This document shows, piece by piece, positions 9,580-19,603 of a stretch of DNA of 64,000 bases. A program made the position numbers and the translations under genes. A model generated the notes under the pieces. It was given only the letters and a program-made list of their open reading frames with translations. It ran no database searches and had not been told where the DNA came from. Source of the stretch: Paenibacillus sp. ACRRX (GTDB taxonomy: Bacteria > Bacillota > Bacilli > Paenibacillales > Paenibacillaceae). The DNA lies in assembly GCF_022346885.1 (NCBI RefSeq), contig NZ_JAKRNK010000002.1, positions 682,001 through 746,000 of the forward strand, in the 5' to 3' direction. Numbering within the stretch: the first letter of the stretch is position 1; every line of letters begins with the position of its first letter.

Positions 9580-10023
9580 TTACTTGTCTTTCATGTAACG
9601 AACGGCTTGTGCCAATTGTTCGTCCTTCAACGGCGTTTTACTAACTAGTTTAGGTGGCGCCAACGGCTCAAAGCCCGTTTGTTGTTCATTGGCCTCACTC
9701 TTCTCTGCTGGATCCGCTACTGAATTGTCTTTCAATAAATTATGCAGCGATTCAGTCTCGTCAGGTGTAGTGATATCTACGTTAGATCCACGATCGGACT
9801 CAATCCCTTCGAATACACTTGTGCCCCCGTCAGCATGGCGATTAGGCTGAGTGAGTTCCCCTACTACCCAACGTATCGCAAACGCTAATCCAAACCATAT
9901 AACAAATGCAATTGCGCCCCTAACGAGACTTGTTGTCATCAGGTTAGAACTTAAAGAAGCCAAAAACGTAATAAAAAAACCTAAAACGCCAAGCCCAAAA
10001 TTCCAACGTATTGATCCACTCAT
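9580..10023 (-). CDS. Two-helix membrane protein of unknown function between cheD and sigD
   Basis: The 147-residue product has two transmembrane helices (about residues 8-27 and 33-52) and a cytoplasmic-looking acidic tail of about 95 residues that ends in a basic helix (DEQLAQAVRYMKDK). No enzyme motif is visible. Its start overlaps the cheD stop by one base and its stop is 15 bases before sigD, so it is part of the same transcription unit. The tail has low-complexity character. It could be a membrane anchor for a flagellar partner, but I do not recognise a family. Confidence 0.75.
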   Translation of the reverse strand: MSGSIRWNFGLGVLGFFITFLASLSSNLMTTSLVRGAIAFVIWFGLAFAIRWVVGELTQPNRHADGGTSVFEGIESDRGSNVDITTPDETESLHNLLKDNSVADPAEKSEANEQQTGFEPLAPPKLVSKTPLKDEQLAQAVRYMKDK

Positions 10024-10517
10024 CAGATATCCCTTATCCCCATTTGCACACTGCGAATATTTAAAAGACCGTCTTCACACCGCAGCTCGATCGTACGGCC
10101 GTAGTTTCCCCCTGTATCCTCTGCCAAAAGAGGGATATTGTGAATTTGGAGCATCTGTTTGCAGGATTCTACATTACGAGGCCCGATTCGCATCATGTCG
10201 TTTCCTGATGAAAATGCAAACATCTGGGCCCCCCCTGCCATCTTGGCAATTAGCCTGGACAATCGAGCTCCCTCTAGTTCCATACGCCGAATCAGCTCAG
10301 GAATCGCCGTATCGGCGTACTTTGCAATATTCAGCGTACCTTCTCTTGCGATGTCGGAGGACGGAAGCATGACGTGGGCCATCCCTCCGATCTTGATCAT
10401 CGGATCAAACAAAGTCAGCCCGACACAAGAGCCAAGCCCCGTCGTCCGGATTGCTCCAACTTTTGTAATATTAAGGTCGGCCATGCCGACTTTTACTACT
10501 GTAGACTCTTCAATCAT
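10023..10517 (-). CDS. cheD: Chemoreceptor glutamine deamidase CheD
   Basis: CheD deamidates glutamines on methyl-accepting chemotaxis proteins and is modulated by CheC. The 164-residue protein contains the catalytic cysteine in TTGLGSCVGLTLFD (near residue 31) and the histidine in GGMAHVMLP (near residue 48). The KIAGGAQMF block is around 93-100. It overlaps the cheC stop by four bases (ATGA), showing tight coupling with its partner. Length and motifs are complete. Confidence 0.96.
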   Translation of the reverse strand: MIEESTVVKVGMADLNITKVGAIRTTGLGSCVGLTLFDPMIKIGGMAHVMLPSSDIAREGTLNIAKYADTAIPELIRRMELEGARLSRLIAKMAGGAQMFAFSSGNDMMRIGPRNVESCKQMLQIHNIPLLAEDTGGNYGRTIELRCEDGLLNIRSVQMGIRDI

Positions 10518-11134
10518 TCAGATGGCACTCCCAATGCAGCAAATATTTTAGAGAATGAGTCCGGGTCTGGAATGAGAAAGAACGTCCCTTGTATTTCTTC
10601 GCACCCTTCCAAGAACTTCGTGTCTATCAACAGGGCACTGTCGCCCATTTCCCCATATTGAATGAGCCCATAATTCAGAACAGCTCCCGCCATATCTATC
10701 GCAAGCTGTGGAACAGTTGGTGACATTGCTAGATGGGTAAAGTCAGCTAAAGAAGATAAGTACGACCCGGCCAATATATTTCCAATTTCAGATAATGCGG
10801 ATATTTCCATATCTGAGAATAAACATTCTTCTTCCGTACTCATTTTTAGCAAATAAGACAATAGTTTCTTGGCAGGCTCGATCTCAAAAATGAAGAACAA
10901 GTGCCCAGGTGCCTCGCCTTCCACCCGAAAATAAATGGCGATAACAACCTGCTCTGCACCTCCGACTTCATCCGCTACACACTCAAACGGAAGCAGCCGT
11001 ACTTTAGGTACTGCCATATCGATTGGACGGTTCAAGAGTCTGGAAAGTGCTGTTGCGGCGTTGCCAGCACCAATGTTCCCGATCTCCTTCAGTACGTCAA
11101 GTTTAAACTCGCCTAGAATCTCATGAAGTTGCAT
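10514..11134 (-). CDS. cheC: CheY-P phosphatase CheC
   Basis: CheC dephosphorylates CheY-P and binds CheD as part of the adaptation loop. Both characteristic helices are present: DVLKEIGNIGAGNAATAL (Glu and Asn active residues near 16 and 19) and ISALSEIGNILAGSY (near 114-128). The length of 206 residues is typical of the two-site class. It is encoded between cheW and cheD with a four-base overlap with cheD. The shared fold with FliY, also encoded in this cluster, suggests partly overlapping phosphatase duties. Confidence 0.95.
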   Translation of the reverse strand: MQLHEILGEFKLDVLKEIGNIGAGNAATALSRLLNRPIDMAVPKVRLLPFECVADEVGGAEQVVIAIYFRVEGEAPGHLFFIFEIEPAKKLLSYLLKMSTEEECLFSDMEISALSEIGNILAGSYLSSLADFTHLAMSPTVPQLAIDMAGAVLNYGLIQYGEMGDSALLIDTKFLEGCEEIQGTFFLIPDPDSFSKIFAALGVPSE

Positions 11135-11138
11135 GACG

Positions 11139-11600
11139 TTAAACCTCTAACTGTTCCAATTGAATGATCTCGCTACGATTCAGCACCTCAGCCAAATTTA
11201 ACATGATGAGCAACCGACTATCTCCAATTTTGGCTACGCCGCGCAAGTACTTCGCTTTAATTCCGCCTACCATCTCGGGTGCTTCCTCGATGTTTTCTTC
11301 GTTCATGTCGATGACATCACTAGCAGAATCAACGATAAATCCAACTTCCATCTCATGCGCATTAACAATAATGATACGCGTTTGATCTGTCGTCTCTGTT
11401 TCTGGAAGTCCGAAGCGACCATTCAGATCCATCACTGGCACAACAATGCCACGTAGATTAATAACACCTTTAATGAAGGAATACGTTTTGGGAACACGTG
11501 TGATCGGCATCATTCGTTCAATCGTCTGTACTTTATCTACTTCAATTCCATATTCTTCATCAGCAAGCTTAAAGACAACAACTTTTAAATCCTCCGCCAT
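11139..11600 (-). CDS. cheW: Chemotaxis coupling protein CheW
   Basis: A 153-residue scaffold that links methyl-accepting receptors to the CheA kinase at polar arrays. The CheW fold is evident in the two beta-barrel halves: VVVFKLADEEYGIEVDKVQ near the start and KGVINLRGIVVPVMDLNGRFG near residues 44-64, followed by EMEVGFIVDSASDVIDM. The start is preceded by GGAGGAACC. It lies 19 bases after cheA and four before cheC. No second CheW or CheV is seen here. Confidence 0.96.
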   Translation of the reverse strand: MAEDLKVVVFKLADEEYGIEVDKVQTIERMMPITRVPKTYSFIKGVINLRGIVVPVMDLNGRFGLPETETTDQTRIIIVNAHEMEVGFIVDSASDVIDMNEENIEEAPEMVGGIKAKYLRGVAKIGDSRLLIMLNLAEVLNRSEIIQLEQLEV

Positions 11601-11619
11601 GATGGTTCCTCCCCAATGA

Positions 11620-13719
11620 TTACTTTAATAGCGCATTCGGATCGACAATCAGTGCGACCTGACCGTCTCCCAGAATGGTCGCTCCAGATACGCCAGGAAC
11701 TGATTTTAAATAGTTGCCTAACGGTTTTAGCACAATCTCATTTTGACCGATGAAGTCGTCTACAGCCAATGCTGCAATACGATCTCCTTTACGGATAATA
11801 ATGATCTCAACCTCTTCCTCGTCAAAATCAGAGTAGCTAGGGCATTCAAATAAAGCGCTAAGCGACAGTAAAGGAATAACACTATCCCGATAATCTATCA
11901 TTCGGATGCCACCATGTACACGACGAATGTTCTCTCGCTGCACCAGACCAGTCTCTACGATCGAAGTTAACGGAATCGCGTACTTCTCATCTCCGAGACG
12001 GAACAGCATAGCCGAGAGGATCGACAGTGTTAATGGAAGCTGCACAACAAATGTAGTACCCTGTCCCAGCTTGGAATTAACTACTACATGTCCACCGAGT
12101 GCAGAGATCTTTGATTTGACAACGTCAAGACCAACTCCGCGACCAGAAATATCCGAGACAACTTCAGCCGTACTAAAACCAGAAGCGAATAATAGCTGAT
12201 AAACTTGTTCATCTGTCATCGTAGCAGCTTTTTCTGGTGTGACCACGTTATTTTTGATCGCTTTATTAAGGACGATATCACGGTTGATCCCTTTGCCGTC
12301 ATCCTCAATCTCAATAAAGACGTGATTACCGCTTTGATATGCTCGTAGTTGTACCGTTCCTGTCTCAGGTTTGCCTGTAGCTCTTCGTTCTGCAATAGAT
12401 TCTACACCGTGGTCAAGTGAATTCCGCAGCAAGTGAACCAACGGATCACCAATCTCATCAATGACAGTACGGTCAAGTTCTGTATCGGCCCCTGTAATAA
12501 CAAAGTCGACTTTTTTGTCCAGTGTCTTTGCAAGGTCACGAACCATTCGTGGGAATCGATTAAACACAACATCAATCGGTACCATCCGCAATTTGAGCAC
12601 GATGCTTTGTAAGTCACCGCTTACGCGTACCAAATGCTCAACGGTTTCTGTCAGTTCTGATTTTTTGACTTCGGATGCAATCTCTTCCAGGCGAACACGG
12701 TCAATTAGCATTTCGCTTATCAGGTTCATCAGTACATCCAGACGTTCAATATCTACACGAATTGTTCGATTTTGAGACGGCTTGGCTTGCGCTGTAGCCC
12801 CTGCATTTTTGTTGACTTGCCCTTCTGGTGATCTAACAACCTGATTCGCAGGTGCGTCAGCTACTTCTGCAGTTGCAGCCCCTGCCGATGCAGTGGTAGC
12901 AGCAGCCTCAGACTTGCCAGCTTTTACTTCTTCGATTCGAGCATTCCAGTCCTTAAGCGCCTCTAATGTCAGCACTTGCAGATCTACCTGCTCCACCTCA
13001 GATACGTTGGCGACCTCTTTGCGAACTTGTTCTTCACTTTCTGTTGTCACATAGAAGATAGAGAAACCCTTGTCGAACTTCTCCTGCTCGATATCGTGTG
13101 CTGGCGGGGATGTCTTGACGACCTCACCCATTTCGCCAAGCGCCTGAAATACCATATAAGCACGTGCCGCTTTAAGCACACAATCTTCACGAAGTGTAAT
13201 ATTTATGTAGGCAGCAGTCATTCCTGCTTCAATAGACTGCTCTATGATACTACGTTGGAATTCATCCAAACGTTCGTCGGTGTTCTGTTCTGGAACAACC
13301 TCAGCCTCAACAGCCGCGGCTGGCTCCTGCTTCTTGTGATCACCACTGACAATAGACTGAAGTGACTTCACGATAGCGGAAACATCTGCCTTGCCGTCTC
13401 CGCCATTCGCGATATCAGAAACCATACCTTCTAACGCATCCAAGCTCTTAAACAAGGTATCAAATATAAAACCGTCCATCGCTAACTGATTGTTGCGAAC
13501 CAAATCGAGCACGTTCTCCATCTCATGCGTAAGAGATGCCAGATCTTCGAAGCCCATCGTTGCTGACATCCCTTTCAACGTATGTGCCGAACGGAAGATA
13601 ACTTGAACGATACTTACATCTTCCGGTTGATTCTCCAGTTCCATCATGTGCTCATTCAAAGCTTGCAGATGGTCGTTTGCTTCATCTAGAAACATGGACA
13701 AATACTGATTCAAATCCAT
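11620..13719 (-). CDS. cheA: Chemotaxis histidine kinase CheA
   Basis: CheA autophosphorylates in response to receptors and passes the phosphate to CheY and CheB. The 699 residues contain in order the HPt domain with phospho-acceptor His46 in SAHTLKG, a CheY-binding P2 domain (about 160-255), an Ala-rich linker, the P3 dimerisation helices, the ATPase domain with N box HLLRNSLDHGVE and G boxes (DDGKGI, SGRGVGLDVV), and a C-terminal CheW-like domain ending in DPNALLK. It is complete and sits between cheB and cheW. Confidence 0.97.
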   Translation of the reverse strand: MDLNQYLSMFLDEANDHLQALNEHMMELENQPEDVSIVQVIFRSAHTLKGMSATMGFEDLASLTHEMENVLDLVRNNQLAMDGFIFDTLFKSLDALEGMVSDIANGGDGKADVSAIVKSLQSIVSGDHKKQEPAAAVEAEVVPEQNTDERLDEFQRSIIEQSIEAGMTAAYINITLREDCVLKAARAYMVFQALGEMGEVVKTSPPAHDIEQEKFDKGFSIFYVTTESEEQVRKEVANVSEVEQVDLQVLTLEALKDWNARIEEVKAGKSEAAATTASAGAATAEVADAPANQVVRSPEGQVNKNAGATAQAKPSQNRTIRVDIERLDVLMNLISEMLIDRVRLEEIASEVKKSELTETVEHLVRVSGDLQSIVLKLRMVPIDVVFNRFPRMVRDLAKTLDKKVDFVITGADTELDRTVIDEIGDPLVHLLRNSLDHGVESIAERRATGKPETGTVQLRAYQSGNHVFIEIEDDGKGINRDIVLNKAIKNNVVTPEKAATMTDEQVYQLLFASGFSTAEVVSDISGRGVGLDVVKSKISALGGHVVVNSKLGQGTTFVVQLPLTLSILSAMLFRLGDEKYAIPLTSIVETGLVQRENIRRVHGGIRMIDYRDSVIPLLSLSALFECPSYSDFDEEEVEIIIIRKGDRIAALAVDDFIGQNEIVLKPLGNYLKSVPGVSGATILGDGQVALIVDPNALLK

Positions 13720-13762
13720 GCTCGAACACCCCCTTAAACAGTATCCTCGTCGGCCTCAGCCG

Positions 13763-15220
13763 CTAATTGATTGCTCTGACTATTTCTTGAGCCATATCTT
13801 GAATCGGTACGATACGAGAGACGCAGCCTAATTCAATAGCGGCTCTTGGCATTCCGAATACAACGCATGAATCTTCACTTTCGGCAAAGGTAGAGCGGAC
13901 CCCTTCCTCGTACAATTTCCGCATCGACCGTGCACCATCGCTCCCCATTCCCGTCAGGAGCACAATGTGTCGCTGCAGCTGCTTAAACGGAAGCAAAGAC
14001 TCGAACATCATGTCCACCGATGGCCGATGACCGCTGCGTGGCTCTTGGCGATTCAGAGACACAGCATAACTGCCGTCTGCTTGTAAGACTACAGTCATAT
14101 GCTGACCTCCAGGAGCAAGATAGGCCACCCCTGCCTGAAGAACGTCGCCATGCTGTGCCTCTCGTACTTCAAGCTCACTATAGGAATGAAGCCGTTGAGA
14201 CAAAGACTTCGTAAAGTTCGGCGGCATGTGCTGAACGATCAGCACTGGTGCTTTAAGTGTCCCTGGAAGCTGAGACAACAGCTCTTTTAGTGCTCGTGGT
14301 CCTCCTGTTGAAGTTCCTACAGCTACAATATGTTTGAAATGAGAACTTCTCGCAGTCGAACTACTAGAGACTTTCTTAACCCCAGTATCCAATGCCACCG
14401 CTTGCTTCAAGTCCTTGCCGGAGGTTTGCTGCTCCGTCTTCTGCACCGATTGTTTATCAAGGGAGTCCGCTGCACCCATATTACGCGGTGCTTGTTTCTT
14501 TTCCTCGCTAGACTGCGTTCGAGTGACAGATTCTTGCTGCCTTGAGGCGGTTGAGCTTGGCACTGACTTACTCGGCACAGGCATGACGGATTTGGGCAGC
14601 ATCTGCTGCTGCTTTAAGTTGGTCGTGCTATCATTTGCCGAATATTTTGGTACTTTGTTAACCGTATCTTTAGAAACGCGAGTTTCATGATTGCCCGTCG
14701 ACTGCTTAGCTTCCAGTGCCTTTGACTTGCTAACCTTATGCTGGCGTGCTTCTGTTTCGCGGGCATACGACTTCGATAACTCTTCGCGCATTCTCTTTAG
14801 TAATTGGCGCCGTTCGTGAGAAAGAATTGCAGCATGCAGCTTCTCGTGCAGCATCTCACCAACTTTATGTATATCCTGACTTCCGCTGGTAGGACTCGGC
14901 TTGCATACAAAGTCAAATGCACCCAGTTCAAGCGCCGATAAGGTCTCTTGACGTCCTTCTTCCGTCAGACTGGACAGCATGATGACAGGCGTTGGGCACT
15001 CAGCCATAATTCCTTGCAACGCCTGCAATCCATTGCGTATTGGCATTTCCACATCCATGGTCACCGCATCAGGAGTAAGAAGTTTGACCTTCTCAACTGC
15101 CTCTACCCCATTTCGAGCGGTTCCGACAATGTTAAAGCCAGTATCCAGCGCAATCAAATCTGAAATAATCGTGCGCATGAAAGGCGAGTCGTCCACGACA
15201 AGAATCTTCTTTGTTGTCAT
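13763..15220 (-). CDS. cheB: Chemotaxis response regulator methylesterase CheB
   Basis: CheB removes methyl groups from chemoreceptors. The N-terminal receiver domain (about 1-125) has the phosphorylation Asp56 in TMDVEMP and the conserved KPSP lysine. The C-terminal methylesterase (about 295-485) carries the catalytic Ser in GTSTGGP, the His in VQHMPP and Asp in GMGSDGA. Between them lies an unusually long Ser/Lys/Gln-rich linker of about 150 residues, making the protein longer (485) than the roughly 350 of most homologues. AAGGAGTGTGTGG precedes the start. Confidence 0.96.
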   Translation of the reverse strand: MTTKKILVVDDSPFMRTIISDLIALDTGFNIVGTARNGVEAVEKVKLLTPDAVTMDVEMPIRNGLQALQGIMAECPTPVIMLSSLTEEGRQETLSALELGAFDFVCKPSPTSGSQDIHKVGEMLHEKLHAAILSHERRQLLKRMREELSKSYARETEARQHKVSKSKALEAKQSTGNHETRVSKDTVNKVPKYSANDSTTNLKQQQMLPKSVMPVPSKSVPSSTASRQQESVTRTQSSEEKKQAPRNMGAADSLDKQSVQKTEQQTSGKDLKQAVALDTGVKKVSSSSTARSSHFKHIVAVGTSTGGPRALKELLSQLPGTLKAPVLIVQHMPPNFTKSLSQRLHSYSELEVREAQHGDVLQAGVAYLAPGGQHMTVVLQADGSYAVSLNRQEPRSGHRPSVDMMFESLLPFKQLQRHIVLLTGMGSDGARSMRKLYEEGVRSTFAESEDSCVVFGMPRAAIELGCVSRIVPIQDMAQEIVRAIN

Positions 15221-15327
15221 TATCTACCACACACTCCTTAGTTATGGAATACGTATGGATGAATCGTGGGATGGCTGCTTAGCTATATCTCCATCTTACA
15301 TGTTACGAGCCATTTCGACTACAACAA

Positions 15328-16221
15328 TCATGTCCAACGCTTTAACCACTTGCTAATAAAGTTCTTCATTCCGCCATCGTTCTTTGGCTGCTGTCCGTTG
15401 TTCATATAAGCCCTAGCTAATTGCCTTACCTGTTCTGTCACCCGGATATTGGGATACAAAAGGGAGAAAGGTGTTTGTTTCTTAACGGCTTGCATCACAT
15501 GCGGATCGTCAAACATGTAACCCAGTACCGGAATCTCAAGCTGCAAAAATCTTCTGGCGACGGATGTAACCCGTTCAGCCGTCTGCTGGCCCTCCGCCCA
15601 ATCCGATATTCGATTGACGACGAGACGGAATTTGGTATCAGGAAACATGCCATACACAACTTTGATTAAGGCGTAAGCATCTGCAATTGCAGTCGGTTCA
15701 GGCGTTGTAATCACAAACGTCTCATCGGCCGCCATAACAAATCGGATCGTTTCTTTACTTAAACCTGCACCTGTGTCAAAAAGGATAACATCGTAACGTT
15801 CAGCCCAATTCTCAAGCTCAGACAGAAAAGATTCCAGCGACTCTTCCGGCATGTTCAACAAATCCTGAAAACCGGAACCGCCCGGGACATAGTGAATTCC
15901 TTTCGGTCCGATCTGAACGATATCTTCGAGACGCTTCATGCCGCTAAGCACATGATACAAATTGACGGAAGCAGGAGAACCGATCAACACGTCAATGTTG
16001 GCCATGCCAATATCCGCATCAAATATCAATGTCCGATAGCCGGCCTCCTGCAGCATCATTGCAAAGTTCAACGTAAAGTTAGACTTGCCTACTCCACCTT
16101 TACCACTGGTTACAGTAATAACCCTCGTGCGATGCTGGCGTGTTGACGGATCGTCAACGGATGAGGCGGATGAATTTGACCTCGCAACTAATCTGCGCAG
16201 TGCTTGCGCTTGGTCCATCAT
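15328..16221 (-). CDS. flhG: Flagellar number regulator FlhG (YlxH, MinD-like ATPase)
   Basis: A MinD/ParA-type ATPase that works with FlhF to set flagellar number and position. The deviant Walker A SGKGGVGKSN is near residue 40, the switch segment IFDADIGMANID near 66-77 and Walker B-like VILFDTGAGL near 145-153. The N-terminus carries the DQAQALRRL motif that in the family stimulates the FlhF GTPase. Length (297) is usual. Its start lies four bases before the flhF stop. A 107-base non-coding gap separates it from cheB. Confidence 0.95.
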   Translation of the reverse strand: MMDQAQALRRLVARSNSSASSVDDPSTRQHRTRVITVTSGKGGVGKSNFTLNFAMMLQEAGYRTLIFDADIGMANIDVLIGSPASVNLYHVLSGMKRLEDIVQIGPKGIHYVPGGSGFQDLLNMPEESLESFLSELENWAERYDVILFDTGAGLSKETIRFVMAADETFVITTPEPTAIADAYALIKVVYGMFPDTKFRLVVNRISDWAEGQQTAERVTSVARRFLQLEIPVLGYMFDDPHVMQAVKKQTPFSLLYPNIRVTEQVRQLARAYMNNGQQPKNDGGMKNFISKWLKRWT

Positions 16222-16225
16222 GTTG

Positions 16226-17542
16226 TCAATCCCCTAACAGCAAACGAATGATTTCCTTCGGCTCAAACGACTTAATATCATCTGGCACATTCTGACCGCA
16301 AGTCACATAGCTAAAAGGAATATCCGTCTTGTCAGTCAAATTAACGATAGAACCACAAGTGTCGGTCTCATCCGCTTTCGTAAAGATAATGCGATCTATC
16401 GTATGTTTCGCAAATCGGTTAATAATCGCCATCATGTCTTCGGTCTTAGACGTTAGACTTAACACCAAGAACGTTTCGGAGCCTTCGACAGGCTTCAACA
16501 TTGAATTAATCTCATTGACATGCATGTCATTCCGATAGTTGCGTCCAGCGGTGTCCATCAGGATAAGATCACAATCCTGCAATGATTCCAGTGCACGCTG
16601 CAAGTCATTAGGCGAAGTAACCACTTCAATTGGAGCATTCAGTATGGACGCATAGGTACGTAGCTGTTCAACAGCTGCGATCCTGTACGTATCAGAAGTA
16701 ATAAATCCAACTTTGCGTTGATGATGGAACATCTGGTCCGCTGCAAGCTTGGCAATCGTTGTCGTCTTACCTACACCTGTAGCACCTACAAAATACACGA
16801 CGTTAGTGCTTCGTGAGAGGCCTGGCTTACATTGACGAGCCAATTTTTCTTCTAGTACGCTTTCCACACGACTGTGAAGCAGCGTTGGTGCTGGTTCAGC
16901 GGAGCCTTCCGTACGACAGCTAGACATCGCACGATCAATAATGCTGTAGCTAAGCTCAGAAGTAATTCCCTGCTCCAACAATCGTGTCTCCAATTGTTTC
17001 GCATAAGCTGTCCAGTTCTCATGCTCTGATTTACGCAGCATAGACTTAACCATCTCTTTTACTTCACGTATTTCATCCCGCCAAGGCTCCTGCTGTGTAA
17101 CAGGAGCCTTAACGGAATTAGTTATAGTGGCTGGTGCTATCTGTGTGGGCTCAGCAGGTTTTGCTTCGCCACCGCCACGTAATTCTTGCAGCAAGTCCTT
17201 AAACAACGCTTCGTCTAGCTGATCAGCAGCAGGTGAGGCAAGCTCATGCCGTTGTGTGACAGCTGGCGACTTCGGTGGATTAGGCGGCTTACCAGCATAG
17301 GCATTGCGAGCCATTGCGGCTGGGACAGCAGGTCTTGCCGCAGGCCTAGGTTGTGGAGTCTGCTTAGCCGGGGAATCATCGACTGCTGCTGTGACTTCAA
17401 TCATCTTTTTCGCAAACATGCCTAGAATTCCGCCGCTTTTAACCTCTTTTGTGCTGACAATGACGGCGTCCTTTCCTAACTCTTGACGAATTTGGCTCAT
17501 AGCCTCCGGCATCGTCTCGACCAGGTATTTTTTCACCCTCAT
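16226..17542 (-). CDS. flhF: Flagellar biosynthesis GTPase FlhF
   Basis: FlhF is an SRP-family GTPase that determines where flagella form. The basic N-terminal B domain is followed by a Pro/Ala-rich variable region (about 55-170), then helices and the NG domain. GTPase motifs are present: G1 GATGVGKTTT (near 255), QRKVGFITSDTYR, DTAGRNYRND and the TKADET specificity motif. It overlaps flhA by four bases (ATGA), as in other Bacillales. FlhG follows after three bases. Confidence 0.96.
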   Translation of the reverse strand: MRVKKYLVETMPEAMSQIRQELGKDAVIVSTKEVKSGGILGMFAKKMIEVTAAVDDSPAKQTPQPRPAARPAVPAAMARNAYAGKPPNPPKSPAVTQRHELASPAADQLDEALFKDLLQELRGGGEAKPAEPTQIAPATITNSVKAPVTQQEPWRDEIREVKEMVKSMLRKSEHENWTAYAKQLETRLLEQGITSELSYSIIDRAMSSCRTEGSAEPAPTLLHSRVESVLEEKLARQCKPGLSRSTNVVYFVGATGVGKTTTIAKLAADQMFHHQRKVGFITSDTYRIAAVEQLRTYASILNAPIEVVTSPNDLQRALESLQDCDLILMDTAGRNYRNDMHVNEINSMLKPVEGSETFLVLSLTSKTEDMMAIINRFAKHTIDRIIFTKADETDTCGSIVNLTDKTDIPFSYVTCGQNVPDDIKSFEPKEIIRLLLGD

Positions 17543-19593
17543 ACATTCACCACTCCAACGCTCTGAATTTCAACATTTGGCTCTAATTCGTTATATGACA
17601 ATACCGGTATATCTTGCATGGCACGTTCCATAAGCTGACGAAGATACATCCGTATCGTCGGAGATGCCAACACAATAGGCTGATAACCTGATTGAATAAT
17701 ACGGCCAATCTGATCTTGAAACCGTTGGAACACTTGCTGTGTCGTTCCTGGGTCCATTGCCAGATAAGAGCCATGCTCATTTTGCTGCACACTGTCTGCA
17801 ATTTTCTTCTCCAGCGTTGGTCCAACCGTTATGACACGAAGTGTTTCGCCTGGCACAGCAAACTGCTGCGTAATCTGACGCGCTAACGCTTGTCTTACAT
17901 ACTCCGTTAATACGTCAGGATCTTTAGTGTAAGATCCGTAATCCGCCAGTGTTTCGAATATGGATACGAGATCACGAATAGATATTTTCTCACGTAACAA
18001 CTTGGCAAGTACTTTCTGTACATCACCGATGGACAGAATATTCGGAATTAACTCATCGACAATGGCAGGATACTGCTCTCTGACCGTATCAACCAATGCC
18101 CTTGTTTCTTGACGGCCAATTAGTTCATGCGCATGCTTCTTAACCATTTCCGTCAAATGCGTAGCCACAACAGAAGGCGGGTCAACGACCGTATAACCAG
18201 ACATCTCTGCTCGTTCCTTCATCGTTTCGTCTACCCATAATGCCGGCAGACCAAATGCAGGCTCTACCGTCTCAATGCCTGTTACAGTCTCATCGTCATA
18301 ACCTGGACTCATCGCCAAGTAGTGATTAAGCAGCAATTCCCCTCGCGCCACAACATTACCCTTAATCTTAATGACATACTCATTAGGTTTAAGCTGAATG
18401 TTATCGCGAATACGAATCACTGGTACCACTAGTCCTAGCTCCAGTGCGCATTGGCGACGAATCATGATGATACGATCGAGCAGATCCCCGCCTTGCTGAA
18501 CATCAGCAAGTGGTATCAAGCCGTAGCCGAATTCGAACTCGATCGGGTCCACCTGCAGCAAATTAATGACGCTTTCTGGACTCCGAACTTCTTCAATCTG
18601 CTGCTCTTCTTCAAGCTGCTCCTCAGATATCGTATTTCGATCCAGCGTCTGCTGCATTCTATAACCTGCATAACCCATCAATCCTGCAAACGGCAAAGTA
18701 GCAAGCGGGCCGATTGGAGTAAATAAGCCAAGCATAGCAATTGTGGCGGATACGATGTACAACAACTTAGGATAAGCGAGCACTTGTGAACTCAGATCCT
18801 CAGCCAGATTGCCTGTTGATGCGGAACGTGTAACGATTAGACCCGCAGCAGTCGAAATAAGAAGCGCCGGAATCTGGCTCACAAGTCCATCACCAATGGA
18901 GAGAATGGAATAAGTCTGAGCTGCCGTGCCAAAGTCCATGCCATGCATGGCCATTCCGATAATAAATCCGCCTAAGAGATTTATAATTAGAATAATAATA
19001 CTTGCGATGGCATCCCCTTTGACAAATTTGCTGGCACCGTCCATCGCCCCGAAGAAGTCTGCTTCGCGTTCAATCTTTTGTCGTCGTTCTTTCGCTTGCA
19101 TCTCGTTAATTAGACCTGCGTTCAAATCCGCATCAATCGCCATCTGCTTACCTGGCATTGCATCCAAAGTAAAGCGAGCAGCCACCTCTGCGACGCGCTC
19201 AGATCCTTTCGTAATAACGATAAACTGAACGATTACTAGAATTAGAAAGACAACCATACCTACAGCAATATTTCCTTGTGTAATCCACTCACCAAACGTG
19301 TGAACAACGTCTCCTGCTTCCCCTTCACTTAAGATAAGCTTAGTGGTCGAAATATTCAGAGACAATCGGAATAACGTTGTGATCAGCAGCAAAGCTGGGA
19401 AGATGGAAAATTGCAACGCTTCTCGCGTATTCATCGCAATAAGCAAAATCATAAGTGCTATTGAAATGTTAATGATAAGTAAAATATCCAATAATACTTT
19501 GGGTATCGGCAAAACCATCATTAATACGATGCCGATGACGCCCACCAGGACGAATATGTCTCTCGCTTTCGCTTTCACGGAATTGTCCTCCAT
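17539..19593 (-). CDS. flhA: Flagellar type III export component FlhA
   Basis: FlhA is the largest part of the export gate, forming a nonameric ring in the inner membrane and its cytoplasmic domain binds substrates and chaperones. The 684-residue protein has eight predicted transmembrane helices in the first 320 residues, the conserved KFVKGDAIASI cytoplasmic loop near residue 190-200, and a long C-terminal domain from about 350 with DPPSVVATHLTE and the WVDE substrate-binding block. It is complete and lies between flhB and flhF. AGGGATGGAGGAC precedes the start. Confidence 0.97.
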   Translation of the reverse strand: MEDNSVKAKARDIFVLVGVIGIVLMMVLPIPKVLLDILLIINISIALMILLIAMNTREALQFSIFPALLLITTLFRLSLNISTTKLILSEGEAGDVVHTFGEWITQGNIAVGMVVFLILVIVQFIVITKGSERVAEVAARFTLDAMPGKQMAIDADLNAGLINEMQAKERRQKIEREADFFGAMDGASKFVKGDAIASIIILIINLLGGFIIGMAMHGMDFGTAAQTYSILSIGDGLVSQIPALLISTAAGLIVTRSASTGNLAEDLSSQVLAYPKLLYIVSATIAMLGLFTPIGPLATLPFAGLMGYAGYRMQQTLDRNTISEEQLEEEQQIEEVRSPESVINLLQVDPIEFEFGYGLIPLADVQQGGDLLDRIIMIRRQCALELGLVVPVIRIRDNIQLKPNEYVIKIKGNVVARGELLLNHYLAMSPGYDDETVTGIETVEPAFGLPALWVDETMKERAEMSGYTVVDPPSVVATHLTEMVKKHAHELIGRQETRALVDTVREQYPAIVDELIPNILSIGDVQKVLAKLLREKISIRDLVSIFETLADYGSYTKDPDVLTEYVRQALARQITQQFAVPGETLRVITVGPTLEKKIADSVQQNEHGSYLAMDPGTTQQVFQRFQDQIGRIIQSGYQPIVLASPTIRMYLRQLMERAMQDIPVLSYNELEPNVEIQSVGVVNV

Positions 19594-19603
19594 CCCTGTC
19601 CGC

